Shown here one piece after another: positions 35,299-48,284 of a DNA stretch of 64,000 nucleotides. Every line of letters starts with the position of its first letter. Position 1 is the first letter of the stretch. This DNA comes from Cenococcum geophilum 1.58 (taxonomy: Eukaryota; Ascomycota; Dothideomycetes; Gloniales; Gloniaceae): contig KV748266.1 of assembly GCA_001692895.1 (NCBI GenBank), positions 186,001 through 250,000 of the forward strand. Reading direction: 5' to 3'. A program made the translations under genes and the position numbers. The notes below the pieces were generated by a model. The model was not told the origin of the DNA and made no database searches. It saw nothing but the letters and a program-made list of their open reading frames with translations.

Positions 35299-37938
35299 TA
35301 TAGTAGATATAGAGCTCTATATAAAGCTGTAGTAGAGCCCTATATAAAGCTTTAGTAGAACCCTATATAGAGCCTTAGTAGAGTCCCGTATAGAACTCTA
35401 TATAGAGCCTTAGTAGAGTTCTATATAGAGCTTCGGTATAGCTTTATATAGAGTCTTTATATAAAGCTTTAAGGGAGCTTTATAGAGAGCCTTAAGCAGA
35501 GCTTTATATAGAGCTTTTAGTAGAGCCTTTAGTAAAGTTCCGTACGGAGCTTCGGTAGAGCTTTATACAGAGCTCCATATATAGCTTTAGTAACGCTCCG
35601 TGTAGAGCCTTGGTAGAGCTCTACGCAGAGCTTTAAGGGAACTTTGCAGAGAGCCTTAAGCAGAGCTTTGTGCAGAGCCTCAAGCAGAGATTTAAGTAAA
35701 GCTCCGTGCAGAGCTTCGAGCAGAGATTCGAGCAGAGGATTCGAGCAGAGCTTCGAGCAGAGCTTCGAGCAGAGCTTCGAGCAGAGCTTCGAGCAGAGCT
35801 TCGAGCAGAGCTTCGAGCAGAGCTTCGAGCAGAGCTTCGAGCAGAGCCTCAAGTAGAGCCTCAAGCAGAGATTCGAGCAAAGCTCCGTGCAGAGCTTCGA
35901 GCAGAGCCTTAAGCAGAGCTTCGTGCAGAGCTTCGAGCAGAGCCCTTGGTAGAGCTCTATGCGGAGCTTCGGTAGAGCTCTACGCGGAGCTTCGGTAGAG
36001 CTCTACGCGGAGCTTCGGTAGAGCTCTATGCGGAGTCTTGGCAGAGCTTCGTAGAGAGCTCTGAGGGAGCTTCGCAGAGAGCCTCTGGCAGAGCCTTTGG
36101 CAGAGCTCCGTACAGAGCCTTTGGTTAAGCCTCTGACTCAGTTTTAGTACGTGCTATATTTAACCGAGAGTCTACTAATCTATAATAACTCTAGCTTAAA
36201 GCTAGACTCTATAATTAATTTCCCTAGCTACTAAAGCTTTACTAGGGGCTCTGCACGGGGCTTTTACGGGCTCTGCATGAGCTCTGTACGGGCTGTCTAC
36301 GGAGCTCTACCAAAGGCTCTGCATAAAGCTCTGCCAGAGGCCGGGGTGCAGCTCGGGGGGGTTACGGAAAAGTTGAAAGGGGTCACCGATGGGGGTCGGC
36401 GAAAGTTGAACGGGGTCACCGATGGAGCACCGGAAAAAGGTCGGTGGGGTCACACTTTTACCCATACAGAACGTGCATCGGTAGCCACAATTTGCCTTTA
36501 GCGACCGTATGCATTAAATATGCGGTGCATATGCTAAGTATATGCATATATACAACTATAAGATATATACGTCAAATGGTTTATTAGTGGGTGCATATGC
36601 TAAGCATATGCAGGGATAATATAGCGCACCCTACCTTATGTAAAATTAGTGTACGTATAGACTTTGCATATGCCTAGCATATGCAATACATACGCATAGT
36701 CTATACTATAATAACCTAGCTTACTTATTTACTGCTATGGTTAATGGGGGGTATATACTAAGTATATATACCTTAAGCATTATATAATTTTTTATTATTA
36801 TATATACTAAGTAAATACTATAGTATAGCCTACCTTATATAAAATATAAATATAATACTTTAAAAGGTAGTATATGAAGGAGTAAAATCTCTTTAAAATA
36901 AATATAAAATTGGTAGAGTATATACAGAGTATATACTCTGCATATGCTGAGACCATACAACGCGTATACAGGTATATTTTAACAACTTAGGTTATTTATT
37001 TTATTTTAGTATATGTCCTGCATATACCCCGCATATGCCTCGCATATAACTTATTTTATATATATAAAATACTTTAAATTCTATAAAATAAAAAAAAATG
37101 GTCTGTATATGCACTGCATATGCATAAAGCTTAGTGGGGTCAGAAGTTGAGCGGGGTCAGAAAGGTTGTGACCCCGTTGAACTTTGTGACCCCGCCGAGT
37201 TTTTCCGTGACCCCCCCGAGCTGTAAGCCCGCTAGAGGCTCTCTGCGAAGCTCCCTTAGAGCTCTCTGCGAAGCTCTGCCAAGACTCCGCATAGAGCTCT
37301 ACCGAAGCTCCGCATGGAGCTCTACCAAGGGCTCTGCTCGAAGCTCTGCACGAAGCTCTGCTTGAGGCTCTGCATAAGGCTCTGCACGAAGCTCTGCTTG
37401 AGGCTCTGCTCGAAGCTCTGCACGGAGCTTTGCTCGAATCTCTGCTTGAGGCTCTGCTTGAGGCTCTGCTCGAAGCTCTGCTCGAAGCTCTGCTCGAAGC
37501 TCTGCTCGAAGCTCTGCTCGAAGCTCTGCTCGAAGCTCTGCTCGAATCTCTGCTCGAATCTCTGCTCGAAGCTCTGCACGGAGCTTTACTCAAATCTCTG
37601 CTTGAGGCTCTGCTCGAAGCTCTGCTCGAAGCTCTGCTCGAGGCTCTGCTCGAAGCTCTGCTCGAAGCTCTGCTTAAGGCTCTCTGTGAAGCTCCCTTGA
37701 AGCTTTATACAAACTCTGCTAAGACTCCGCATAGAGCTCTACTAAAGGCTCTACTTAAAGCTCTGCAAAAGCTCTGCTTAAGGCTCTCTGCGAAGCTCCT
37801 TTAAAGCTCCGTATAGAGCTCTACTAAGGGTCTATTATAGAGCTCTACCAAAGCTCTATATGGAGCTCTACTAAAGCTATACACGGAGCTCCGTATAGAG
37901 CTTTATTAAAGCTCCACTAAAGCTTTACATCTACTATA
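35299..37938. mobile_element. Foldback element with 12-bp-unit inverted arms, copy 2
   Basis: The left arm (35299-36125) is an array of GAGCAGAGCTTC. The right arm (36251-36348 and 37224-37938) is an array of the reverse complement, GAAGCTCTGCTC. Between the arms lies a spacer of about 125 bp (36126-36250) with the hairpin CTAGCTT-A-AAGCTAG. The outer ends are also inverted: TATAGTAGATATAGAGCT on the left against TATAGTAGATGTAAAGCT read inward from the right. The central units are near-perfect (35740-35845 and 37460-37680) and keep CpA. Units near both outer ends are RIP-mutated. An 875-bp TIR element has inserted in the right arm. The architecture resembles foldback transposons whose arms are simple arrays. 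No protein gene is present, so it would need helper functions. Confidence 0.75.
36349..37223. mobile_element. 875-bp non-autonomous TIR element with GCATATGC palindromes
   Basis: Both ends begin CAGCTCGGGGGGGT and stay inverted for 23 bp with one C/T mismatch (..ACGGAAAA). Subterminal GGGGTCAC-type motifs repeat on both sides (36375-36450; 37130-37210, inverted). The core is A+T-rich and carries eight copies of the palindrome GCATATGC at 36527, 36593, 36604, 36666, 36677, 36940, 37031 and 37116, plus decayed versions. There is no coding frame. The flanks (CCGGGGTG left, TAAGCCCG right) do not show a clear target duplication. The superfamily is unknown. The palindromes look like transposase or host-factor binding sites, which is inference. 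Confidence 0.75.
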
Positions 37939-40900
37939 ATAATTATCTACTATAATACCTTTCCCCCCTCTTTTCTTTACGTAATAAGGTCTTTAAGTAT
38001 TACCTAATAGGGGTTAATTTTATTATATAGATATATACTTTTTTATATACCTATTTAGTAACTAATAAAAAGTAAGGTAGTTATTATCTATTACCTACCT
38101 AGCCTATTATAGGCCTTAGGGGTAATAGTAATTAGTTCTATATAAGAAACTAAAAAGTACTTTATTATTTAAAATTAGAATCTAAAATATATATATAGAT
38201 AATAGTACTTAAAAATAATAATTAAAAGACTATACTCTTTTAGAATATAGAAGAAATTATTAAAGTTTATAAATTAAGAGTAAAGTTAGAAAAGCTATAG
38301 TATAATTCTAATAAAAGGCATTTTAGATAAAATAAGTACCTAGTATATACTCTTTAGTAAATATAAAATATAGCCCTATTAAGAGACTATTATTTAAGAA
38401 AAATAAGTAGATAATAACCTATAAGAGATTAGTTAAATATTAATATTAATAATTTATTAATTTGAATAGATATTACCTAAATACTTTTAAAGATTTAATA
38501 AGGCCTATAGTTTACTTAGTTTATCTATCTATATTATATTTATATAAGGATTAAATAAAAGCTCTCTTCCCTATATAATTAGTTTAAGTAATAGTTATTA
38601 ACTAATACTATTGGTTTAAGTAGGAGTATTAAAAGTTAATTATTTAATAGTATAAGAAGGCTAGTAATTAGGTAGTAAGTCTATTTAGGAAAATAATAAG
38701 GCCTTATTATAATAAATATTATAACTATTATAACCCTACTGCTTACGCTAAATATATAGCTATATCTATTATGTACAGTTATAAGATCTTCCATAATAAG
38801 GATATAAGGTACCTTTTTAAGCCCTAGGATTTATATAATCCTCGCGAGATTTAACTAGATTATCATTTCTACTAAGAAGATACCCTATAATTGTTAAAGA
38901 ATTAAACTCTAAGCTCTAGCCTCCCCAACTACATAATTTCCGAATTCCCTAGCGTTTTTTACTAGAAAAATACTAAACGCCACCCCTTTAAAAGGAGTGG
39001 CCCTTATAAACAAGCGGATCTTCCCTAATATTAATAAAATTTTATTAAAAATTCTAAAGAAAAACACCAGAGGCTTAGATAAAATATTAAAATAATAAAC
39101 TCTCTATAAAATAATAAAAAAACCTACTAATTTAATATTTTTATTAACCATTAGCTAATTAAATGCATTAAATAGTCTAAATAAGTAACTTAACGTAACT
39201 TTTAAGACATCTAGCTATTTAAGTAGAAGAGTCGGTATATTAAGCTAGGGTTCTTCTTAGTTAAAGTAGAGAAAAAAGGGTTAAATTTCTATAAAGCCGT
39301 TAAAATTAAGTAGTTATATTTTAAATTTTTAAGATCTTACCTCCTGTTTAATGTGTTTTCCGAAAATTAAGCATAAGTTTAACCTTTCTAGTAGTAAGGT
39401 TATAGATTTAAATATGCCGAACTTTAATATATAGAACTTTATTAAATCTAAGAAAATAGGCAAAAGCTATCGCATATATAAGGCTTATTATAATTCACTA
39501 ATAAACACCTCCCTAAATCCGTCCTCCTTGGCCTGTAGGAAGATGGGATAACTAAGATGTATATTTAAGATTTACGTTATATTCGTAAAGCTCTTAAAGC
39601 TTTAACGCAGTAATTACTCTTACGCCTTCTTGCGTTTCTCCTACGCGAGTCTATAAAATAGCGTTAGTTATAGTAAATAGTAAAAAAATAATAGTATTAC
39701 CAAGAAAGAAAATATACTTTTCGTCTATATAGACTTCTTATATATCTTGCCATAATATCTAAAAGTGTTAGGTTTCCTGTCTATTCTCTATTACTTTTCT
39801 TAGAAAATTTATTAATTCTAAGACAAACCTTATGAGCATAGAAATAGGAGACTACTGCACGTATTTTTTGCGTATGTGACTAGGTTCTATTCTTACTTTC
39901 TTATAGTAATTAAGAAGATAAGCTAGGTTTGGCCTTTTTATAGATAGACTGAATCCATAGGCATATTAATGGTAGAACGTCTTTATTTAGCTTTTTAACG
40001 AACTTTTTAAACTTTAGGGCTTCCTTTTTTATAAATCTAATATACTTTTTAATTTGCCTAGAATTACCTTATTAGATATAAGTGTTTTTAACTAAATTCT
40101 TAGAATATATAGGAAATATACCCTATATAACCTGATAAAGTTATAGGTNCTAATGCACCCTNTANAGCCTTATATANAGTTTTAAANAACTTATTAATTC
40201 TAACNGAATTNTTAGNTTCTGCTACTAAAATCTCTTATTACTTATTAAGTTCCTTATTAATTTCGGCATCTTCTATAGCTTTCTATATAGGATTTAAGGG
40301 AGTTTTAGTATCTAATAACAAAAGAAAAGAGTTAATTTAAGAGAAATAAGACATTTTCCAAAAAGAATAGAAGTAATTCTTAAATTTTCTAAGGCTAGTA
40401 GTGTGTAAAAAACAATTAGAAGGTTTTTAGTAAAAATAAGGTGCGGGGTAAGTCCTTTATTAAAGAAATTTAAAAAATAATTAGCGTTTATAGAAAAAAC
40501 CGCTAATATAGCTATTTTTGCTATATAAATCTAAAATTAAATATATAAAATTTTAAGATATTTTAATAAAATCTCGAAAAGCTCTATTATAATAATTGTT
40601 TTTATAGTATAGCTTTATTAAAAAGAAAAAAGTAGTAGCTTAATTAGGGTATAGGAGGGACCTTAGGTTTAACAAGAAATAAAGCTTAAAATACTATAGT
40701 TGCTATTTAAAATAAATAGCTTCTTAGGTTTACTAAGGAATTTATTTAATCGGGAAGAAGAATATATAAAGAGATCGCAATTTATAAAAAAATGTTAGTA
40801 TAACTATAAAGAGAGTATATCCTTAATAGAAAAATATAATTAATTTATTTAGGCAAGATAAAGGAGAAATAGTATAGTTTCTTAAAGAATCTAATATAAA

Positions 40901-42559
40901 AGATGTTAATCCTTTAAGAATTTACCTATACCGTGCAAATAATCATCGAAAATACTAAAAGATACCTTTACTTTTTAGTTTCTCTAAGGCCCACTTTTAT
41001 ACTTTTTTAGTCTCTAAGAATTCCTCTAATATATCTTAGCTGTATTAAGAAAGAGACCACGCTTTACCTCTCTAAGTAGAGGTTACTATTTAAAGGTAGA
41101 ATTTATTTAATTTTAACTTAAATATTAAGACTGCTAGAGATTTTACTTTAGTATAGCGAAGTCTTTAGGAGACTTTTTTAGAACTTACGCGAAATCCATC
41201 TTAGTTTAATACCGTTTAGTACCTTAACTAACCTTAAGTATTAACCTTAATTTTCTAGTTAAATACCCTTAAATATTCTCTACTACTCTAAGAAAACTAT
41301 TACCTATTTAGGGAAATTACTATAAACGGAATACTATTAAAGTTCTTAAATAAGGATATTATATGGCCGTACGGAATTATTAGTTATACTAATAATATTT
41401 CTTAATTATTTTATAATTAGTACTACTCTTTACTTATAAAAGTAAAAGGTGCTCTAATTCTATTAAAATATTGGGCTTAATTATACCGTAGCGTAGTAAA
41501 AGAGTCTTAGGAAACCTTAAAAAAGGGCTATTTAAAGTAAAAGGTATTAATATATCTAATTTATACCAAAAGCCCTACCTATATTTACTAATTATACTTT
41601 ATTTTATAGACTATTATATTAATATATAGTATATATTCTAGTAAAACTGCTTTTTAAGAGGACTTTTTTACGGTTAATAAGAGCTCTAAGTAGAGTAGGC
41701 GTATAAAATAGATAGAAATAGTATTAAAAGCTTAGTTAAAACGTTAAATAATTAATACCAAGGATGTTGTAAGGGCAAGAGCTAAATATTAAGGAAAATT
41801 ACTAGGTTTTAATAAAGTTTTTATATATTAAAAAGGTTTAAAGGTAGAGGTATATAAGAGTAATTACTAAATTACTTAGAAATACTAAGAACTTAAAGGG
41901 GAATCTTAGCCTTAGGATAATAATAATCTTAATTAACGCAATAAAACGATAAAACTTTTTTACGGTTTTTTCTTTTATTTTTTCCGATAAATTATAAGTA
42001 CGCATTTAGAATTTATGGTAAGATTTAGTATCTACTATGTTAAAAAATTCGTGCTTACGGCGTATGCCCGCTTTTAAGATTTTCTTAGAAAATTTAGTAG
42101 ATAAGGCCAAATTCCTAGTAGCACCCCTTAAGAATAGTTACCTTTACTATATTTAAACCTCTACTAAACTATTACCGGACAGTTACTAGACGGTTACTTT
42201 TTGGTTTTAAAGAAGCTTTAAGCTAATTTTACTAGTAATTACGTGCCTTTAAAAACCTAGCGCTAGGTTCTATTATAATAGTCCGTTAAGTACTAGAAAA
42301 AGGACTAAATATATATTTTTTTCTTAGAAAATATATAAAATGCGATATATTATCTTATACTTTTAGAGTAAGTCTAACTCCACACCCTGTCTTATATTAA
42401 GGCGTACTAGGTATTTCTAGGCATTAACTAAGCCGTATATAGAATCTTACTAACTTTTCCAAGAAAGGGGCTTATCTTTAGTGGTAACGTTAAGATTTGG
42501 CCTAAGCGCGCGTGGCCTAGGCGGTCTAAGCCCGCTTAGACGTCGGACTATTACTTTTT
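37939..42559. other. A+T-rich region, only traces of coding sequence
   Basis: Most of it is heavily decayed. A plus-strand stretch at about 38620-39010 has coding character (for example AKYIAISIMYSYKIF and FPSVFYQKN), and a minus-strand stretch at about 39640-40140 also does (for example RQIKKYIRFIKKEALKF). I recognise neither. Ambiguous bases cluster at 40149-40216. The rest of the stretch shows no repeat that I can pair within the window. Confidence 0.35.
42524..42541. other. GC-rich hairpin in an A+T-rich setting
   Basis: GTCTAAGC-CC-GCTTAGAC is a perfect 8-bp stem. It sits in a GC-rich patch (42497-42546, GGCCTAAGCGCGCGTGGCC...) immediately before the truncated start of a Gypsy gag. It could be the terminus of an unidentified element. 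Confidence 0.6.
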
Positions 42560-45355
42560 TGGTTTAAAGATTCACTTCTAACTTATATAAAAGGGATTAG
42601 TAATAGACTATATAATGCAGTTTTAGATACTAGCGGCTTAAACTAAGTGGGATTAAAAGGCGTTAATAGCTTAATACTGACAAGGATTAAAGACTAAAAT
42701 TTAAAATATAATAATGCTAATAGACGATCTAAGTAATATAAGAGAGCTAATTAAGTAAGCTATTAAGATTAATAACCGGTTATACTAAAGCGATAAGGAG
42801 TATAAAAGTATTAGGGACCGATATATACTAGAAAAATACCGCAGTAAGTATCTAAACTGTAACTAATTACAGGTACTATGCTAAGACACAAAACTGTAGC
42901 CTAGAAGACTCTAAGACATTATTAGCACTACCTTTATATATCTCGCATACCTTGTATATAACTTAAATGAGTTAGATATTAAGTTATAAACCTTACAGTT
43001 AAGACTCTACATTTATATATATATTTCACCTAATTTTTATAGATTTAAAATTAAGTCGTTTATTTAATTCTCCTACACTACAAAGCTTATACAAACTATA
43101 GTATAGTATAGAGCTAATAGACCTAAGTAGTACTAAAGAAAATAGAAAATAAAATAAGAAACTATGGAAACCTAGAGGTTAAGGATTAAGTAATTATAGG
43201 ACTAAGGAGTAGAGGCTAAACTAGGGATCCTAGTAATAGAAGACGTTTAGGCGAACTCTATAGTAAGAAAGGTAGTTTAAAAATAAAGCTTATATAAACT
43301 GCAGAAAATAGGGTTGTTTCGCTAGAGACTATAGGAGTAGATTGTATAACTATATAGTAAGGGGAATAAGACTAGTAGACGATATATATATATAGAGGGA
43401 TAATAATATACTATAAGAAATAAAAGATTGTTTAATTAAGAGCTTTGCGTTTTATTATAATAACGTATACTAAGTTTATAAGGACGCTAAGTATAGCGTA
43501 AGCTATTAGCTATAAGAGCCTAAGTTAAAAGCACTTTAGAGTATAAGAGAGTTAGATAAAGAACTAAACCAATTCTATAAACTAGATTAGAACTAGAATA
43601 GTATAGTAAGCTAGTAGTTAGTAGAGAAGTTTTTACATACTAGTTCTACTAAGTAATAAAACCTAAGAATTAAGATGATTAGACTATTAGTAGCAATAAT
43701 AAGGCAATAAAGGCAGCTTACTAGAAGTATATAAACCTTAAGGACGCAATAATAGAGGTAGAGGTTAAGTCTACTATAGAGAATGGATTAATAATGAGGA
43801 TTAAGACTCTATTAGATACGATGTCTATTACTTTATAAGATATAAGAGAGGTAGGATAACGAGCTACCTTAGCACTCAATAAAGGTAAAAGGCTAAAGGC
43901 TGCAAATTCTTAAGAAGAGATAAGAGATGCTTAAGATTCCTAAAACGGGATAAAATAAGCTTAAGGACCTATAATAGACGAAAACTAATAGAGGAGAGTA
44001 GTAGCTTAGTTTAATAATAAACAAATAAGCACGGGATGACAATTTCCTATAATAATGGCGTAAGAAGCTAATTAATAGAAGCTGAAAGAGTCTAAATGGA
44101 CTAAGGCAGGAGTATAGCTTAAAAATGAAGTAGGCTTAGGACTAGAAGTACCTACAATAGGTAAATAAGATATTTAGCCTTAAAGTTGGACAATTAATAT
44201 AGGAGTTATAAGATTTTAGGATCTGGAGGATTTAATAACTAGATATAAACTAGGAGAAGATTAAAAAGAATTTAAAAATTAAATTAAAGCGTGGTAAGAG
44301 TAAAGAGGATACCACGGATTAAAGATGCTAGGTAAACTAAAAATAGCCTTAAGGAAGGTTACTAATAGGCCTAGAGTAGGTATGCTAAAAGTAAAGCAGC
44401 TTAAAGAATTAGAATAAGAAGAAAACCTAGGGTTCTAACTAGATTTAAAGAACGGTATATAAAGGGCTATTACGAAGTAGTAATAATAAGATATTTTCTT
44501 ATGGATAGATTATATACGCTTACAGGGCTATATTAAAAGTAGTATAGATAGCGATATAATAATAGTAAGGAATATTTTTACCTATAGCTAAACTAGAGAG
44601 TTATTTAAGACTAAGTAATTATAGAAAGACATATAAGTTATATTAAGGGAGCGTTAATTATAATATCTAAAAATCTAAAAGAAGGACTAGAGGACTAGAG
44701 ATGAGAAAGATAGATCTTAGTACCTATAAATAAAAGACTAACGTTTAGATTAACTAGATAAAGGTTTAAACTTAAGGATAAAGATAAGCTAAGAGTTAAC
44801 CTAAGATACCTAGCGTATTATATATTGGTATAGATTGCGTATATAGATAATATATACAATATATACAATATATATAAAAACCTAAAAGAGAAAAATTAAA
44901 AGTACCTAATAAGAATATATTAGGCGCTAGATAAGCAATAGTATAGGAATATTAAGTATATACACAGCTGGCATCTAATAAAAGTTTAGGAGTTAGATAA
45001 CTTAATACTTTAATTAGAAAGATTTCCTTATAGAAGAATGCTTAAATAGATAATAGTAGTAGGAGTGCCTAGAAAATACGTGTTTATAGTATATTAAAGA
45101 TAAAAAGCGAACTAGGTATTAGCTAAAGAACAAGTTAAGTATATAAGGATTTAGTAGCTAATAGTTAGGAAAAGGAGAGGCCTATAAAACTAGAGGAAGC
45201 TAGTAGTAAAGCCTTAAACCCTTAAAGGAATTTAAGGACAATACCTAAATTTATAAGTTAATTAGTAAGATTAATAGTTTAAAGTATTAATAGATAGTGG
45301 AGTAATAAGAAACCATATATTACTAATAGCAGTAAAAAAGATAGGGCTACCTGCT
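42560..45355 (+). mobile_element. Truncated Ty3/Gypsy relic (gag and protease region)
   Basis: The sequence matches the gag of the full-length element at 47859-55818 from about 42570 onward, including the zinc-knuckle region (about 43295-43345). It continues through the following polyprotein part to the protease region near 45280-45345. Reverse transcriptase, RNase H and integrase are missing: similarity ends at 45355 where unrelated sequence begins. A short LTR-like repeat interrupts gag at about 42885-43090. Broken, with many RIP-type changes. It is a second or third copy of the family that fills 46079-58328. Confidence 0.75.
42885..43090. repeat. LTR-like short repeat, copy 2 (insertion in gag)
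   Basis: It interrupts the Gypsy gag (flanks align to 49020-49150 of the full-length relative). It matches 16425-16575, ending ...TTAATTCTCCTACACTACAAAGCTT. It is probably a solo LTR of another family. Confidence 0.55.
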
Positions 45356-46078
45356 TCTGTTTTAGTAGAGCACTAAGGGGTATAATAATGGCTTTAGAAG
45401 AGTCCTTTATATATATCTATATGTGTTTTCCTACTTATATAAGCAGACTCCTTTAGTTCGGTCTCCGCAGTAACTACTTTAGTATTCGTAGATATAGGTC
45501 TATATTAAGGCCTATATTTCTTATAGTTAGATTCTATAGATTTATTTATTTCAATATTATTCAGTTTATTATAACGTAGTCTTCTTTACTAGGTATAATT
45601 TAGTAATTCTAGCTATTAGGAATAGCCTAGGGAGCTATAAAAGTTAAGATAATTTAGCTTAAAGTAAGTATATATAGGCCTAAATACCCTACGCGGGACT
45701 GATAAAAACCTAAACCATATACCTTTTAATGAAGGTCTTACTAAAAGCGGCTAGCGCCTTAGTAAGGTAAGCCTTAGCAAAAAGGTCTAGGAGCGGAATA
45801 AATTTAGAAAAGCGCTAAGTGTTTAAGGCTTAGGCTAGAGGATATATGGAGTTATTAGTATTTACTATAAAAGTTATTAATTTCTACTTCTTTTAGCTAT
45901 CCCTATAGAACTAATTAAGAAATACCCTATTATATATTAATAGCTAGACTTATACTAACTACTAGGTTTATTACAGACCTTATATTAGTAGTAGTAGCAC
46001 TACTAAAGAGAGATATAAACGGACTAATAGTAGAAGTACAGGAGGTACTAAAACTAGTTAAATTATAGAATAAGGGGT
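45356..46078. other. Unassigned insertion, possible LTR
   Basis: It starts sharply where the preceding Gypsy copy stops. TGTTTTAGTAGAGCACTAAGG begins near 45367, and a TATA-like CTTATATAAGCAGACTCC lies near 45432-45450, as in an LTR promoter. The far end and partner are not found. Just before 46079 a purine stretch (AATAAGGGG) precedes LTR-like sequence. No coding frame is recognised. Confidence 0.3.
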
Positions 46079-47858
46079 AACCAAGTTACGTAGTTAGTTA
46101 GGTTATAAGTTTAGAATATAGGAACGTAAGAATATAGGAACGCAATATACTAACGTACTAATATACTAACTTACTTAGTATATTTCTTAGGCGCAGTATT
46201 ATATATTTAAAGAACTACAGTTTCTACCTAGATAGTTCTCTTTTTTATAGTAAATCTTAGAATATAATTAGAGTTAATCTATTAGGCAACTGCTCTATGA
46301 GTTATTATTACGTTATTAATTTCTTATTTACCTATATACCTAGCCCGTTAATAAGTCTACTATAGTTCCTACTATAAGGCTTTATTATACATTCACTACT
46401 AAGGTTATAGTATTAATAAAGTTAAATAATATACTACTAAAAGCAGCAGTTTTAACGGCGTCTACAATAGCGACTACTTTGGGATTAGGTAACGATACTA
46501 GTATAGTAGATACTAACTTATAACTAGTTACGGTCGGATAGTTATAAGCAATAGTTAATTAATTAATAGATAATAACAGGATATTTAAAGAAAGGATTAA
46601 TAGAATAGGAGCAGTAAAGATTAAGCTACTATCCATTAAGCGGTTTTTAGGGAAGAAGTTAAAACTTAAAGGATTTCTTATATAGATGCACTTTAAGGTT
46701 ATATAAGAGGGGGCGAAGCTAGCAACAGCTATGGACTAAATAGCCTATATAGGACTATTCCTAACGGGAAGGGCACTTAAGTAGTTTAAGCCTTATTTTA
46801 TAGAGATATAAAAAAAATAGCATAGTAATTACTAACTAAGAAGTATAATATATATTTACTAGTTAGAACGGGTTTATAGAATAACTAACATAAATATTTA
46901 GGGACCTAGAGGCGATCACTATAGTAAAATAAAAACTTTAGAACCTAGTATAATAAACCTTAGCAATTAAGTACACGACGTAGTTTTAAATATTGGCTAT
47001 ATAGGTTAAATAGAATAATAAGGCGCTTATAGTATAATATAAATAAGGACTTAAAGCGAAAGTCTAGGACGCGATTATTCTAATAAAAGATGCGGATACC
47101 CTAAGAGAACTAATAGATTAAGTAATTAAGATTAATAATAGGATCTACTAAAGGGAACAGACTAAGAAGGGTTAGAATATAGTTCTATAGTTATATAAGG
47201 CGCAAAGTACGTAATAGTAAAGTTAAAGTTAGAAACTATAGTATAGTGTAAAACTAATAGACCTAAGCGGTACTAAAAAATTTAAAAGGTAAAATAAGAA
47301 ACTATAGAAACCTAGAGGTTAAGGATTAAGTAATTATAGAACTAAAGAGCAAAGGCTAAACTAGGGATCTTAGTAGTAAAAGACGTTTAGGCGGACTCTA
47401 TAATAAGAAAAATAGTTTAAAGAAGAAGCTTATATAAATTACAGAAAATAAAGTTATTTTATTAAAGACTATAAAAGTGGTTAGAGTTACTATATAGTAA
47501 AAGGAATAAGACTAGTAAATAATATATATATATAGAGGGATAATAATATACTATAAGGAACAAAAGAATATTTAATTAAAAGTTTTACGTTTTACTATAA
47601 TAACGCATACCAAATTTATAAGGACATTAAGTATAACGTAAGCTATTAGCTATAGGAGCTAAAATTAATAAAGTTTAGAGGAACTAACGAACTATCTCGC
47701 AGATTAGACATTAAAGACGATAAATTTAATATAGGTAAAGCATTTAGCGATAATAAGGTAATAAAGGCAGCTTACTAGGAGTGTATAAACCTTAAAGAAG
47801 TTATAATAAAAGTAGAGATTAAGACTATTATAGAACGGGGGCCGGTAATAGAGATTAT

Positions 47859-48284
47859 TATTACGGACGCTTTAAGTATAATGTTACGACTACTAGGAGA
47901 GGAGTCGAAAGAAGCTAGTTAGTTAATTTAGGTACAGTCTAGGATAAAACTAGTAGAACTATATGACAAGGAATAGTAACTAAGGTTATATAATATGCTA
48001 CGTATTAAATAAGAGGAATAAGAGGAACTTATGTACCTTATATATAAGACGTACATTACATATAAAGAGGATTTTATAGGAGTACGGTTATATATTTAAG
48101 GACCCTTAGTCCTTACCTAGATAGTTCCTTCTTTATAGTAATTCTTAGAATATAATTAGAGTTAATCTGTTGGGCAACCACTCCACTAGTTATTATTACT
48201 TATCGACTATTGTTACTTATATTTCCTATACACCTAGCCTAATAATAGGACCCACTGTAGTTCTTACTACAAGGTTCCGTTATA
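47859..48284 (+). repeat. 5' LTR of the 47859-55818 Gypsy element
   Basis: 426 bp, TATTACGGACGC at the start and CCGTTATA at the end, matching the 3' LTR without gaps by eye. Confidence 0.92.

Noticed and set aside
35529-35912. Open frames encoding Leu-Leu-Glu-Ala, Phe-Glu-Gln-Ser or Arg-Ala-Ser-Ser repeats
   Set aside because: A 12-bp tandem unit keeps several frames open on both strands at once. There is no start context, non-repeat domain or codon bias.
36349-37223. Centromere or replication-origin core because of clustered palindromes between arrays
   Set aside because: Matching inverted termini and mirrored subterminal motifs are better explained by a TIR element; no independent evidence for a centromere or origin.
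37081-37804. Overlapping open frames up to 170 codons on both strands
   Set aside because: Same 12-bp array in the right arm of the foldback element; repeat artefact.
42524-42541. Transcription terminator
   Set aside because: A hairpin alone is not a terminator in a fungal nucleus, and there is no gene upstream; kept only as a structural note.
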